Source: Flavobacterium sp. N502536 | GTDB lineage: Bacteria; Bacteroidota; Bacteroidia; Flavobacteriales; Flavobacteriaceae | Direction: 5' to 3' | Length of the DNA stretch: 64,000 nt | NCBI RefSeq assembly: GCF_025947345.1 | Contig: NZ_CP110011.1 | Coordinates: 2,418,001-2,482,000 of the forward strand | Shown: positions 9,326-18,415 of the stretch, one piece after another | Layout: every line of letters begins with the position of its first letter | How positions within the stretch are numbered: the first letter of the stretch is position 1 | Position numbers and translations under genes: made by a program | Notes under the pieces: generated by a model | Told to the model about the DNA's origin: nothing | Databases searched by the model: none | Seen by the model: the letters and a program-made list of their open reading frames with translations, nothing else

Positions 9326-10002
9326 TATTTTTTGTGTTTGGGGTCTTCGTGTGCTGGATCTCTGTCTAAGTATTTCTTAATCAAATGATGTCCTGCATAA
9401 ATCGCCGGTGTCAGTAAAACAGCAACTGACAGTTTAAAAATATAACCCGTTAAACCTGATGAAATGAAAGTATCAAAATCAATTTTTCCGGGCAACCAGA
9501 ACGCAATTCCAAGTACAATAAAAGAATCGAATAATTGCGAGATTACAGTTGATCCGGTTGTTCTGAGCCATATTTTTCGTTCTCCGGTACGTCTTTTAAA
9601 AAACCAAAAGATCCAGACATCGATCAGCTGAGAAGCGATGAAAGCGATTAAACTCCCGACGATGATCCACATACTTTGACCGAAAACGGCACTAAATTGC
9701 TCGTCGTTAACAGGACTGATTCCTTTGGCAGCCGGAATAACAATGGCCATGAATAAGATTAGAAAGGCATATGCAATCAAACAGGCGGTTATAAAGGACA
9801 GTTTTTTCACTCCTTTTTCACCAAAATACTCGTTGATCAAATCGGTTGTTAAAAAGACAATAGGCCAGGGCAGAATACCAATGCTCATGACAAATGGTCC
9901 AATCTGAATTAATTTTCCTCCAATAAGTTCGGCTACAACAGCATTCGTGATAAAGATGCCGGCCAGAATTACAAAAACAATTTCTCTGCGGTTTTTAAAC
10001 AT
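9325..10002 (-). CDS. yhhQ: Queuosine precursor transporter (YhhQ family)
   Basis: An inner-membrane protein of 225 aa with about six hydrophobic segments. The family blocks LIGGKLIQIG, the WPIVFLTTDLINEYFGEKGVK signature and the later SQLIDVWIFWFFKRRTG are all present. YhhQ proteins take up preQ0/preQ1 for queuosine modification of tRNA. The gene queG, the last step of queuosine synthesis, also lies in this window (62301-63227), which fits a functioning queuosine pathway. It is upstream of and overlaps tag by the TAATG junction. Confidence 0.9.
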   Translation of the reverse strand: MFKNRREIVFVILAGIFITNAVVAELIGGKLIQIGPFVMSIGILPWPIVFLTTDLINEYFGEKGVKKLSFITACLIAYAFLILFMAIVIPAAKGISPVNDEQFSAVFGQSMWIIVGSLIAFIASQLIDVWIFWFFKRRTGERKIWLRTTGSTVISQLFDSFIVLGIAFWLPGKIDFDTFISSGLTGYIFKLSVAVLLTPAIYAGHHLIKKYLDRDPAHEDPKHKK

Positions 10003-10131
10003 GTGGTTTGGTTAATGATGTTTCAAATTTAAACTATTTCTCTATAACTTTTTAGCGGAATTTTTAAATTAAAGGGTAGTTTTTTAGAGGGGCTCAAAGT
10101 TAAAATTTTCAAATGAATACTGATTTTTAGT

Positions 10132-10139
10132 TACATTTG
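10132..10139 (+). promoter_or_regulatory. Promoter -7 element of the M3 peptidase gene
   Basis: TACATTTG matches TAnnTTTG and lies 33 bp before the ATG at 10173. Confidence 0.5.
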
Positions 10140-10172
10140 GGATAATAAACTATTTAAAACAAATCGACGATA

Positions 10173-12281
10173 ATGAAAAAATTAATGACAATTTTTCTCA
10201 TGGGAACAACCTTATTTGCGGCTAACGCACAGACCAATCCGTTGGTTCAAAAATGGACGGGCCCCTATGGCGGAGTTCCTGCTTTTAATGAGTATAAAGT
10301 TTCGCAGTTTAAACCGGGAATTGAATTTGCTATTCAGGAAAAACTAAGCGAAATAGATGCTATTGCTAACAATCCGAAAGCACCAACTTTTGATAATACA
10401 ATTGCTGCGATGGAGCGTTCAGGTGCCACAATGGACCGAATTTCTGCTGTTTACGGAATTTACAGATCTAATTTAAGCAGCCCGGAATTTAGTGCTATTG
10501 ACAGAGAAATGTCTCCTAAGTTTTCGGAGTTTAGTGATAAAATCAATCAGAATAAAAAACTCTTTACAAGAATTGAAACGCTTTACAATTCTAAGGAGAG
10601 TAAAAAATTAACCAGCGAACAACAACGTCTGATCTGGTTGTATTATACAAATTTTGTTCGTCAGGGAGCAAAATTAAATGAAGCGGATAAAGAGAAAGTG
10701 GCCGCAATAAATAAGGAGCTGGCGACACTTTTTACCCGTTTTAGTCAAAACTTATTGGCGGAAGAGCAAAATCAATATGTGGAATTAAAAACAGAAAGTG
10801 ATTTTGACGGACTGCCTGAAGAGGTTAAGAAAGCCGCTATTGCTGAGGCCAAAGACAGAAAACTAAATGTTTTGGGTTGTATTGCTAATACACGTTCTTC
10901 AATTGAGCCTTTCCTGACTTTTTCTACACGCAGAGATTTAAGAGAAAAAGCGTTTGATATTTTTGTAAAACGTGGTGATAATGGAAATGCGAATGATAAC
11001 AATTCAACATTAGTTTCTATTTTAGAATTACGAACTAAAAAAGCTAAATTATTAGGTTTCCCAACTTTTGCGCATTGGAGTTTGTCTAACAAAATGGCAA
11101 AGGATCCTCAAAAAACTTTAGACTTAATGCTTTCTGTATGGGAACCTGCAGTTGAAAAAGTGCGTGAAGATGTAGCAGAAATGCAAAAAATCGTAGATGC
11201 AGAAGGGGGTAAATTCAAAATTCAGCCATGGGATTACCGTTATTATGCTGAAAAAGTTAGAAAAGCGAAGTACGATTTAGATCAAAATGAAGTTAAACCG
11301 TATTTACAGTTAGAAAAGTTAAGAGAAGGAATGTTTTGGGTAGCGGGCGAATTGTTTAATTTGAGTTTTAAACAAATTTCAAATGTGCCGGTGTATCACC
11401 CTGACGTTCGTGTTTGGGAAGTAAGTAATAAATTGACAGGTAAAGCAGTTGGTTTATGGTATTTTGATCCTTATGCACGTGCAGGAAAACGTTCAGGAGC
11501 CTGGATGAATGCGTATCGCAATCAGGAGAGAATGGATGGAGAGGTGTTGACGATTGTGTCTAACAACTGTAACTTTATAAAAGGAGCTCCGAACGAGCCT
11601 ATTTTAATCTCCTGGGAAGATGCTTCAACTTTGTTTCATGAGTTTGGACACGCGCTTCACGGATTATGTTCAAATGTAACTTATCCAAGTTTAGCAGGAA
11701 CTTCTGTAGCTCGTGATTATGTTGAGTTCCCATCTCAATTATTAGAGCATTGGTTAGCGACTCCTGAGGTGTTGAACAAGTTTGCATTACACTACAAAAC
11801 GGGTGAGCCGTTGCCAAAAGCTTTGGTGGACAGAATTGAAAGAGCAGCTAATTTTGGTGAAGGTTTTTCAACTGTAGAAACTATTTCGAGTTCTTTAATC
11901 GATATGAAGCTTCATTTGGCGACTACGACTATTGATCCTCATAAATTTGAAAAAGAGATTTTAGATGCGCTTCATATGCCGTCAGAAATTGTAATGCGTC
12001 ATAGAATTCCTCAATTCGGACATATTTTCTCAGGTGACGGATATTCGGCAGGATACTATAGTTATTTATGGGCTGATGTAATCAATGCAGATGCTTACGA
12101 AGCTTTTACGGAAGGAAAAGGACCTTATGATAAAGCGGTGGCAAAACGTTTGTATGAAACTATTTTCAGTGTTGGAAATACGATCGATCAGGAGAAAGCC
12201 TATGAAAACTTTAGAGGAAGAGCTCCTAAATCGGATGCTTTAATGCGTGCCAGAAATTTTCCGATTAAGAGTAAGAAGTAA
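10173..12281 (+). CDS. M3 family zinc metallopeptidase (peptidyl-dipeptidase Dcp-like)
   Basis: A 702-residue thimet-oligopeptidase-type peptidase with a Sec signal peptide (residues 1-19, ending ANA, then Q). The zinc-binding motif HEFGH lies at residues 489-493, inside the family block LFHEFGHALHGLCS, and the C-terminal YSAGYYSYLWADV substrate-binding segment is conserved. The protein is likely periplasmic and would trim dipeptides from oligopeptide C-termini as Dcp does; oligopeptidase A is the other option. It stands alone, with its own promoter and a strong terminator shared with tsf. Confidence 0.92.
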   Translation: MKKLMTIFLMGTTLFAANAQTNPLVQKWTGPYGGVPAFNEYKVSQFKPGIEFAIQEKLSEIDAIANNPKAPTFDNTIAAMERSGATMDRISAVYGIYRSNLSSPEFSAIDREMSPKFSEFSDKINQNKKLFTRIETLYNSKESKKLTSEQQRLIWLYYTNFVRQGAKLNEADKEKVAAINKELATLFTRFSQNLLAEEQNQYVELKTESDFDGLPEEVKKAAIAEAKDRKLNVLGCIANTRSSIEPFLTFSTRRDLREKAFDIFVKRGDNGNANDNNSTLVSILELRTKKAKLLGFPTFAHWSLSNKMAKDPQKTLDLMLSVWEPAVEKVREDVAEMQKIVDAEGGKFKIQPWDYRYYAEKVRKAKYDLDQNEVKPYLQLEKLREGMFWVAGELFNLSFKQISNVPVYHPDVRVWEVSNKLTGKAVGLWYFDPYARAGKRSGAWMNAYRNQERMDGEVLTIVSNNCNFIKGAPNEPILISWEDASTLFHEFGHALHGLCSNVTYPSLAGTSVARDYVEFPSQLLEHWLATPEVLNKFALHYKTGEPLPKALVDRIERAANFGEGFSTVETISSSLIDMKLHLATTTIDPHKFEKEILDALHMPSEIVMRHRIPQFGHIFSGDGYSAGYYSYLWADVINADAYEAFTEGKGPYDKAVAKRLYETIFSVGNTIDQEKAYENFRGRAPKSDALMRARNFPIKSKK

Positions 12282-12284
12282 TAA

Positions 12285-12377
12285 TGTAATATGTTAGATG
12301 TGAACTGTGAGATGTGGATTGTAAAATGTACATCTCACGGTTTGCATTTTACTTTTCACAGTTTACATTTCACAAAT
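12285..12377. repeat. GTGAAATGTAAAATGT-type intergenic repeat
   Basis: The gap between the M3 peptidase and tsf holds forward and inverted degenerate copies of the same unit as 6222-6331 (for example GATGTGAACTGTGAGATGTGG and its inverse near 12346-12377). They could form a hairpin just before the terminator. Confidence 0.6.
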
Positions 12378-12387
12378 CCACAATAAC

Positions 12388-12426
12388 ATAAAAAAAGCCC
12401 GAATAAATTAATATTCGGGCTTTTTA
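12388..12426. terminator. Bidirectional intrinsic terminator
   Basis: AGCCCGAAT and ATTCGGGCT form a GC-rich stem flanked by an A-run on the left and a T-run on the right. It therefore serves both the M3 peptidase (plus) and tsf (minus), which converge here. Confidence 0.92.
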
Positions 12427-12443
12427 AATATTGAAATAATATA

Positions 12444-13406
12444 TTAACCTAAAGTAACTCTTTTGAAACCTGTAATTTCAACATTGAATCCTTTAACATA
12501 ATCACCAACTTTTTTACTGTCATCTTTGATAAAGTTTTGATCTAACAAAGCTTTTTCTTGATCTAAAGTAGTGTTGTCAGAGATGAAACGTTGAACTTTT
12601 CCAGGAATAATTTTATCCCAAATTTGCTCTGGTTTACCTTCAGCTTTTAATTCAGCTTTAGCATCTTCTTCAGCTTGTTTTAAAACTTCTTCAGTTAATT
12701 GAGAGAAAGAGATGTATTTAGGAACATTTTTTAAAGTTTTTCCTAAACGTTTTGCCTCTTCATTATCTTTTTCGATTACAGCAATACGAGCAGCAAGTTC
12801 AGATTCAACGAAAGCAGGATCAAAATCTTTGTAAGATAATGTATCAGCTCCCATAGAAGCAACTTGCATAGAAACATCTTTAGTTAAAACGTCAGCGTTA
12901 GGAATTGCAGCAGAAATTGCAGTTAATGCAGCAATTTTGTTAACGTGAACATAAGATCCAACGAAAGCACCTTCTAAAATTTCAAAACCACCGATTTCGA
13001 TTTTTTCACCGATAACACCAGTTTGTTCGATTAATTTTTCAGCAACAGTAATTCCGTTGAAATCTGAAGCTAAAAATTCTTCTTTAGAAGAAAAGTTAAT
13101 AGCTTTTTCAACTAAATCTTTAGCTAAAGTTACGAAAGCTTCATTTTTACCTACGAAATCTGTTTCGCAGTTTAAAGTGATGATAGCTCCTTTAGTGTTG
13201 TCTGCATTGATAAAAGAAACAGCAGCTCCTTCAGAAGACTCACGGTCAGAACGGTTAGCAGCAACTTTTTGTCCTTTTTCTCTAAGGATTTGGATCGCTT
13301 TATCGAAATCTCCTTCAGCTTCAACTAAAGCTTTTTTACAGTCCATCATTCCGGCACCTGTAGATTGTCTTAATTTATTTACGTCTGCAGCAGTAATTGT
13401 TGCCAT
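12444..13406 (-). CDS. tsf: Translation elongation factor Ts
   Basis: EF-Ts recycles EF-Tu by exchanging GDP for GTP. The 320-residue protein starts with the UBA-like N-terminal domain, including LRQSTGAGMMDCKKAL, followed by the conserved NCETDFV motif. The core domain reaches to the end. It is longer than the E. coli protein (283 aa) through an extension in the C-terminal half, as is usual in this group. It follows rpsB by 137 bp, the classical rpsB-tsf order. Confidence 0.97.
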   Translation of the reverse strand: MATITAADVNKLRQSTGAGMMDCKKALVEAEGDFDKAIQILREKGQKVAANRSDRESSEGAAVSFINADNTKGAIITLNCETDFVGKNEAFVTLAKDLVEKAINFSSKEEFLASDFNGITVAEKLIEQTGVIGEKIEIGGFEILEGAFVGSYVHVNKIAALTAISAAIPNADVLTKDVSMQVASMGADTLSYKDFDPAFVESELAARIAVIEKDNEEAKRLGKTLKNVPKYISFSQLTEEVLKQAEEDAKAELKAEGKPEQIWDKIIPGKVQRFISDNTTLDQEKALLDQNFIKDDSKKVGDYVKGFNVEITGFKRVTLG

Positions 13407-13497
13407 AATATTTTGAATTTTAATGTTAAAAGTAAAAATTCCATCTTCTAAATTCTAAACTCCAATTTTATTAAATTATCAACATAACGTTTTTAAT

Positions 13498-13545
13498 TTG
13501 TGTTTGGAATTTAGAATTTAAAATTTGGAATTTAAAATTTGATTT
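13498..13545. repeat. TTGGAATTTAGAATTT-type intergenic repeat
   Basis: Imperfect tandem copies of TTGGAATTT and AAAATTTGG lie between rpsB and tsf, with a complementary-looking AAATTCTAAACTCCAATTTT stretch at 13457-13476. Same family as 1734-1808 and 59827-59871. Confidence 0.55.
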
Positions 13546-14323
13546 ATTCTTCAGTTGCAGGAGCAGTATCAACAGCTGGTGCAGCTTCAACAGCAGCAGC
13601 AGTTTCTTCTGTAGCTTCAGTTTCTTTTTCAGAACCTCTGTCAGAAAGACCTTCGATTACAGCAGCAGTTACTAAAGATAAAATTTTGTCAATTGATTTA
13701 GAAGCATCATCATTTGCAGGAATAACGTAATCAACCTCTCTTGGGTCAGAATTCGTATCAACCATTGCGAAAACTGGAATGTTTAATTTTTGTGCTTCTT
13801 TTATTGCGATGTGTTCAGCTTTGATATCTACTACGAACAATGCTGCAGGTAGTCTAGACATATCAGCGATTGAACCTAAGTTTTTCTCTAATTTAGCACG
13901 TAGACGATCAACTTGCAAACGCTCTTTTTTAGATAACGTCATGAAAGTACCATCTTTCTTCATTTTATCAATAGAAGACATTTTTTTAACTGCCTTTCTG
14001 ATAGTAACAAAGTTAGTTAGCATTCCACCTGGCCATCTTTCAGTGATGTAAGGCATGTTTGCAGCTTTTGCTTTATCAGCAACGATGTCTTTTGCTTGTT
14101 TTTTGGTAGCTACGAATAAGATTTTTCTACCTGATGCAGCGATTTTTTTCAAAGCTTCGTTAGCTTCTTCAATTTTTGCTGCAGTTTTATATAGATTGAT
14201 AATGTGAATACCATTACGCTCCATATAAATGTAAGGGGCCATATTTGGGTCCCATTTTCTAGTCATGTGTCCAAAGTGAACACCTGCTTCTAGTAAGTCT
14301 TTAACTTCTATTTTGTTTGCCAT
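13544..14323 (-). CDS. rpsB: 30S ribosomal protein S2
   Basis: Ribosomal protein S2 of 259 aa. The N-terminus reads LLEAGVHFGHMTRKWDPNM, then the GILFV-type KILFVATKKQAKDIV block and RWPGGMLTNF; the C-terminal core has IPVFAMVDTNSDP and VDYVIPANDDA. After the conserved core comes a low-complexity acidic tail of about 30 residues rich in Ala, Glu and Thr. It is preceded by a 205-bp gap after rpsI that could hold its own leader or promoter. Confidence 0.98.
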   Translation of the reverse strand: MANKIEVKDLLEAGVHFGHMTRKWDPNMAPYIYMERNGIHIINLYKTAAKIEEANEALKKIAASGRKILFVATKKQAKDIVADKAKAANMPYITERWPGGMLTNFVTIRKAVKKMSSIDKMKKDGTFMTLSKKERLQVDRLRAKLEKNLGSIADMSRLPAALFVVDIKAEHIAIKEAQKLNIPVFAMVDTNSDPREVDYVIPANDDASKSIDKILSLVTAAVIEGLSDRGSEKETEATEETAAAVEAAPAVDTAPATEE

Positions 14324-14528
14324 TTTTGTACTAGTTTACGTTCTGTTGATTAGCAATGTGTTTTTTTGGCTTTAGGCGCTAAGCATTAAGCTTCCGACTT
14401 CAAGACTTTTAACCCATTTAGATGCTAAACTATTTCCTACCTCGATAGGAGAGCAACAACAACTGTGTTTTTTAATTTCAATAAATAATTGATGGTGTCC
14501 TGTACCAAATGCACAAGACAGGTAAATA

Positions 14529-14915
14529 TTAACGTTTAGAGAATTGGAATCTCTTACGAGCTTTCTTCTGACCGAATTTCTTACGTTCAACCATTCTTGG
14601 ATCTCTTGTTAATAAACCTTCTGGTTTTAAGATAGCTCTGTTTTCGATGTTCACTTCACACATTACACGTGCTAATGCCATTCTTACAGCTTCTGCCTGA
14701 CCAGTTGAACCACCTCCGTAAACGTTTACTTTTACATCAAAGTTACTTGCATTTTCTGTCATAGATAATGGTTGTAAAACTTTGTATTGTAAAGTTGCAG
14801 TTGGAAAGTAAGTTGCGAATTCTTTTTTGTTTACAGTGATTTTTCCTGTTCCTTCAGAAACATATACACGTGCAACAGCGGTTTTTCTTCTACCGATTTT
14901 GTGAATAACTCCCAT
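14529..14915 (-). CDS. rpsI: 30S ribosomal protein S9
   Basis: Ribosomal protein S9, 128 aa, with the N-terminal IGRRKTAVARVY, the central GGGSTGQAEAVR and the C-terminal ending LLTRDPRMVERKKFGQKKARKRFQFSKR, whose basic tail reaches the decoding centre. Its ATG overlaps the stop of rplM (TAATG), the typical rplM-rpsI pair. Confidence 0.98.
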   Translation of the reverse strand: MGVIHKIGRRKTAVARVYVSEGTGKITVNKKEFATYFPTATLQYKVLQPLSMTENASNFDVKVNVYGGGSTGQAEAVRMALARVMCEVNIENRAILKPEGLLTRDPRMVERKKFGQKKARKRFQFSKR

Positions 14916-15370
14916 TACTTAAGATCGTTTAGGTTAACAGTTCTAGGTTTTTGAGCTCCGTGAGTATGCTCAGCACCTACAACAACATTTAGATTTCTAA
15001 AAAGTTCAGCTCCTAATTTGTTTTTAGGTAACATTCCTTTTACAGCTTTTTCTACTAATAATGCAGGATTCTTAGATTGCAATACTTTAGCAGTTAAAGT
15101 TCTTTGTCCTCCTGGGTAACCTGTATGACGCATGTAAATTTTGTCATTCATTTTTGTACCTGTAAGGTTAATTTTTTCTGAGTTGATAACAATTACGTTA
15201 TCTCCACAGTCAACGTGCGGTGTGTAACTTGGTTTGTACTTACCTCTTAAGATCATTGCAACCTTTGAAGCAAGACGACCTAAGTTATGACCCTCAGCAT
15301 CAACAACAATCCACTCTTTAGTTACAGTGGCTTTGCTCGCTGAAATTGTCTTGTAGCTTAATGCGTCCAT
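14915..15370 (-). CDS. rplM: 50S ribosomal protein L13
   Basis: Ribosomal protein L13, 151 aa. It shows the family blocks WIVVDAEGHNLGRLAS, the DNVIVINSEK stretch, YMRHTGYPGG and MLPKNKLG. It is first in the rplM-rpsI-rpsB-tsf series. A minus-strand TACTTTTG (15414-15421) upstream matches the -7 promoter element, followed by a CATCCCC/GGGGATG hairpin (15394-15413) at about the transcript 5' end. Confidence 0.98.
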   Translation of the reverse strand: MDALSYKTISASKATVTKEWIVVDAEGHNLGRLASKVAMILRGKYKPSYTPHVDCGDNVIVINSEKINLTGTKMNDKIYMRHTGYPGGQRTLTAKVLQSKNPALLVEKAVKGMLPKNKLGAELFRNLNVVVGAEHTHGAQKPRTVNLNDLK

Positions 15371-15413
15371 AATATTATTTTAATTAAACATTCCATCCCC
15401 AATAAAGGGGATG

Positions 15414-15421
15414 CAAAAGTA
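15414..15421 (-). promoter_or_regulatory. Promoter -7 element of rplM
   Basis: TACTTTTG on the minus strand fits TAnnTTTG, about 44 bp before the rplM start. The inverted repeat CATCCCC/GGGGATG lies directly downstream, at the expected start of the RNA. Confidence 0.5.
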
Positions 15422-15502
15422 CAATTAATTATTTTAAAACCAAATACCTGAAAAGAATATTTTATCTGCTGAAAATCAGGGCATCAGTTTTTGATTTAAA
15501 AC

Positions 15503-15542
15503 AATTAAAAAAAACCGCCTTCACAATAACGCGAAGGCGGTT
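15503..15542 (-). terminator. Intrinsic terminator of the ferritin-like gene pair
   Basis: On the minus strand AACCGCCTTC and GAAGGCGGTT pair around an 10-nt loop and are followed by a long T-run. It separates the ferritin-like genes from the rplM operon. Confidence 0.9.
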
Positions 15543-15564
15543 CAATATTTAGAATTGTTTTGTA

Positions 15565-16377
15565 CTAAACAATAAATAAATTTGCAATATCAACCACTTG
15601 TTGTGTTGTAAGTGGCTCATCATAAGCTTCTGACCCTGCGGAAGCTCCAAATGCGGCGGCGGTATTAAATCCTGCCTGCACCGTAACTCCTTCGCCATTG
15701 TAAACCGCTTGAGTTGCTTCGGGCATTCCTGCTCCTCGCTCGCTATTCGAAATCCATCCTTTTAATCCTCTTAAGCGTCGTACTTCAGAAGCATGGCGGG
15801 CTTCTACGGAGTGAATTTGTAAGGCAGCAGTCAATAAATCGGGAGTTGTGATTAAATTTGCAGCCTGACCTTTGTAGGCTCTAACGCCCGTATCTTCAAA
15901 GGCTTGTGCCAATGCTAAAAAGGTTGGGTAGTCATGAAATGGATCAAAAGCGCCTCCTACGGTAAAGTCAAAAGTAGGTTTGGGAACAAAGTTCGCACTC
16001 ATCGTACCTCCTAATCCTTTGATTAAAAAAGCAACGTGATCGGACTCGTGTGCTGCTATTTGTTGGAAAACTTTCAAATCGCGTCCGCCATTTTCTGATG
16101 CCGGGATTACTCCGAAATCTAATGCCATGGCATAAAATTCGTTTTCCAGGTATTCTAAAGTTAAGGCAAATTGCAAAGCTCCAATGGGAGTTGCAGGTGT
16201 CGCTGTAATGTCTTTTGCCAATGCTTTATTGGCCATTGCAGATAATCCAAAAGGGATGGATGCGTAAGCCAGTGTTTTTCCAATACTTCCAAACTGATTA
16301 AAACTGTCTCTTCTTGAACCAGTGCTTCTCATCAAGCTATCATCAGTAAACGTTTCTATAAATTTTAAAATATTCAT
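15565..16377 (-). CDS. Ferritin-like domain protein (Ferritin_2-type)
   Basis: A 270-residue protein with a four-helix ferritin-like domain from about residue 60 to 210. Metal-ligand-type residues can be seen in LTLEYLENEFY, IAAHESDHVAFL, FEDTGVRAYKG and IHSVEARHASEVR, the pattern of the dessication-related/Ferritin_2 family. Unlike its neighbour it has no lipobox; a hydrophobic stretch near residues 34-50 (SIPFGLSAMANKALA) may be an export signal. It lies 26 bp after a homologous gene and probably forms an operon with it. Function in the family is not well defined; oxidative or iron stress is a guess. Confidence 0.85.
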   Translation of the reverse strand: MNILKFIETFTDDSLMRSTGSRRDSFNQFGSIGKTLAYASIPFGLSAMANKALAKDITATPATPIGALQFALTLEYLENEFYAMALDFGVIPASENGGRDLKVFQQIAAHESDHVAFLIKGLGGTMSANFVPKPTFDFTVGGAFDPFHDYPTFLALAQAFEDTGVRAYKGQAANLITTPDLLTAALQIHSVEARHASEVRRLRGLKGWISNSERGAGMPEATQAVYNGEGVTVQAGFNTAAAFGASAGSEAYDEPLTTQQVVDIANLFIV

Positions 16378-16403
16378 AATTTCTAAGTTTTAGCTTGTTA
16401 AGA

Positions 16404-17150
16404 TTAAGGTAAGTATTTGGCTGTGAATTTTGTGGTAATGAAACCTCCTGCAATAGGTAGAATTTTTGAAGGATCTTGTGCAACATCCAAACCTGTAGTT
16501 GCGTTTACAACATCATCGCCGGCAAAATCCTTAGAGTTCGGATTAATTAAGCTTCTGATGGCCGAGGCATGTCTGGCTTCTACCGAAACAATTTTTCCAG
16601 CTAAAAGCAGGTAATCAGCACTTTTAATTAATTTCCCTGCTCCGTTATAAGCAGCTACTCCGGTATCTTCGAGCGCTTTTGCGGTAGCAAGAACTTCGGT
16701 ACGGCTGTTGAAATTTAAAGAACCATAATTAAAAGCTAAGGAGGGAAGCAGTTGAGAGCTTGGGTCAGGAAGCGCTCCGGTTAAAGCGGCTTTGAAAAAA
16801 TCTCTGTGAATAACTTCGTGATGGTACAAGTCTGTTAATACCTGTCGTTCGATAGGATTAAAAGTGGCATTAAAGTTTGCTGCGTTTACAACCTTAGTAT
16901 AAAAGTCGGCTTCCAGCTGTTCTAAAGCATACGCATAGGTTAATACTCCAAAATCACCGGATCCTAAATCAAAGACGCCGTTTCTGATTCCGGGTAACGT
17001 AGTGTCTTCCATTTCGTTATCATTGTCATTATCACTGCAACCGGCCATAATCAAACCGGCACCAACTAATGTAAGACCGCTAAGCTTAAGAAAGCTCCTT
17101 CTGTTATTCAATGAAGGGTCAACTTCATGAATTTTAACTTCGTTTTTCAT
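16404..17150 (-). CDS. Ferritin-like domain lipoprotein with twin-arginine signal
   Basis: A 248-residue protein whose N-terminus has a twin-arginine motif (RRSFLKLSG) and then a hydrophobic stretch ending in a lipobox-like MAGC, so it is likely exported by Tat and lipid-anchored. The ferritin-like domain shows EQLEADFY, LYHHEVIHRDFF, LEDTGVAAYNG and VSVEARHASAIR. I chose the ATG at 17150; two codons upstream the frame has only a TTG. It is paralogous to the next gene and divergent from the LacI-type regulator. Tat export would fit loading of the metal in the cytoplasm, an inference. Confidence 0.86.
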   Translation of the reverse strand: MKNEVKIHEVDPSLNNRRSFLKLSGLTLVGAGLIMAGCSDNDNDNEMEDTTLPGIRNGVFDLGSGDFGVLTYAYALEQLEADFYTKVVNAANFNATFNPIERQVLTDLYHHEVIHRDFFKAALTGALPDPSSQLLPSLAFNYGSLNFNSRTEVLATAKALEDTGVAAYNGAGKLIKSADYLLLAGKIVSVEARHASAIRSLINPNSKDFAGDDVVNATTGLDVAQDPSKILPIAGGFITTKFTAKYLP

Positions 17151-17310
17151 AATCAAGGACTTTTAAAAGGTTAATAACATGTATTAAGGTATTAACGAAA
17201 TTTTAGGACTTGCGGTTTTAGAAACGAAGCTTATTTTAGTTTTATTTAAAAAACACGCTGAAATTTTAAATAGGATCACGTGTTTTTTGTTTTATTTTAG
17301 GTAATTCTAC

Positions 17311-17318
17311 TATATTTG
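17311..17318 (+). promoter_or_regulatory. Promoter -7 element of the LacI-type regulator
   Basis: TATATTTG fits TAnnTTTG, with a TTG about 21 bp upstream (near 17287). It lies 28 bp before the ATG. Confidence 0.6.
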
Positions 17319-17345
17319 TATTAATTACATAAAATTTATTTTTAA

Positions 17346-18374
17346 ATGAAAGCTAAAGCAACTCTAAAACAAATTGCGAAGGAACTGGGTGTTTCTGTAT
17401 CGACTGTTTCTAAGGCACTGAATGATAGCCCGGAGATTAGTGAGCAAACAAAGGTGAAGATTAAGGAGTATGCCAAACTCAAAAATTATAAGCCCAATGT
17501 TATTGGTTTGAATCTGAAGAATCGTAAAACCAAAACAATAGGAGTAATTATACCTAATATATTAAACTCCTTTTTTGCAAAGGTTTTTAGTGGTATCGAA
17601 AAAGTAGCAGATAAAAAAGGATATAATGTAATCACTTGTATTTCGAATGAATCTTTGGAGAAAGAAGTGCATACACTTGAAATGTTAAGCAACGGAACGA
17701 TTGACGGGTTTATCTTATCAGTATCAGAAGAAGCGCAAAAATTAGAAGACTATGCTCACTTTTCGGCTATCATTGCTGATGGAACACCTATCGTGATGTT
17801 TGACAGAATAGCTGATGGGGTAGAATGTGATAAAGTGGTCGTAGACGATTTCGATTCGGCCTTAAACTCAACACAACATTTGATTGATTTAGGCTGTAAA
17901 AACATTGCACTGATTTCTTCGGTAGACAATTTAAGTGTTGGAAAATTAAGAGCCGATGGTTACTTAAAAGCGTTGAAAGACAATAATATTCCGGTAAACG
18001 AGAATATCATTCTTCGTACCGACTCAGAAGAGGATATGAAAGCTAAAATTGACGCCATTTTTGAACATAAAGTAGATGCTATTTTTGCTTTGGATGAAAA
18101 TGATTCGGTGGCTGCTTTACGTGTAAGCTTGAAAAAAGGATATAAGGTTCCCGAAGATATTTCGATAATCGGTTTTGCTGATGGAATTCTGGCTTCAAGA
18201 CGTTTGTCGCCAAGTTTAACGACAGTAAGTCAGCATGGAATTGAAATTGGTGAGGTGGCTGCCCGACAGTTAATCAAACGTTTAGAGGAGTCGGAAGAAG
18301 AAACCTCCGATTATGAAACAATCGTCATCAAAACAAAGTTGAAAGAACGGGAATCAACCAGAAAATCTAAATAA
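17346..18374 (+). CDS. LacI family transcriptional regulator
   Basis: A 342-residue repressor-type protein. The N-terminal helix-turn-helix (residues 6-27, TLKQIAKELGVSVSTVSKAL) is followed by the hinge and a periplasmic-binding-protein-like sensor domain beginning IGVIIPNILNSFFAKVFSGIE. The C-terminal end has the LTTVSQHGIEIGEVAARQL block. Ligands of such regulators are usually sugars. No sugar operon lies next to it here; its neighbours are the divergent ferritin-like pair and a small membrane protein, so its targets cannot be told. Confidence 0.92.
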   Translation: MKAKATLKQIAKELGVSVSTVSKALNDSPEISEQTKVKIKEYAKLKNYKPNVIGLNLKNRKTKTIGVIIPNILNSFFAKVFSGIEKVADKKGYNVITCISNESLEKEVHTLEMLSNGTIDGFILSVSEEAQKLEDYAHFSAIIADGTPIVMFDRIADGVECDKVVVDDFDSALNSTQHLIDLGCKNIALISSVDNLSVGKLRADGYLKALKDNNIPVNENIILRTDSEEDMKAKIDAIFEHKVDAIFALDENDSVAALRVSLKKGYKVPEDISIIGFADGILASRRLSPSLTTVSQHGIEIGEVAARQLIKRLEESEEETSDYETIVIKTKLKERESTRKSK

Positions 18375-18378
18375 TAAA

Positions 18379-18411
18379 GAAAAACCATCAGCTGAAACTG
18401 ATGGTTTTTTT
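18379..18411. terminator. Bidirectional intrinsic terminator after the LacI gene
   Basis: CCATCAG and CTGATGG form a stem with a 6-nt loop, preceded by A-residues and followed by a T-run. It can serve the LacI gene and the convergent small gene at 18416. Confidence 0.88.
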
Positions 18412-18415
18412 ATGT

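Noticed and set aside
14372..14590. A 72-codon minus-strand frame overlapping rpsI
   Set aside because: It is out of frame with rpsI and shows no family features; the overlap with a strong ribosomal gene makes it a shadow.
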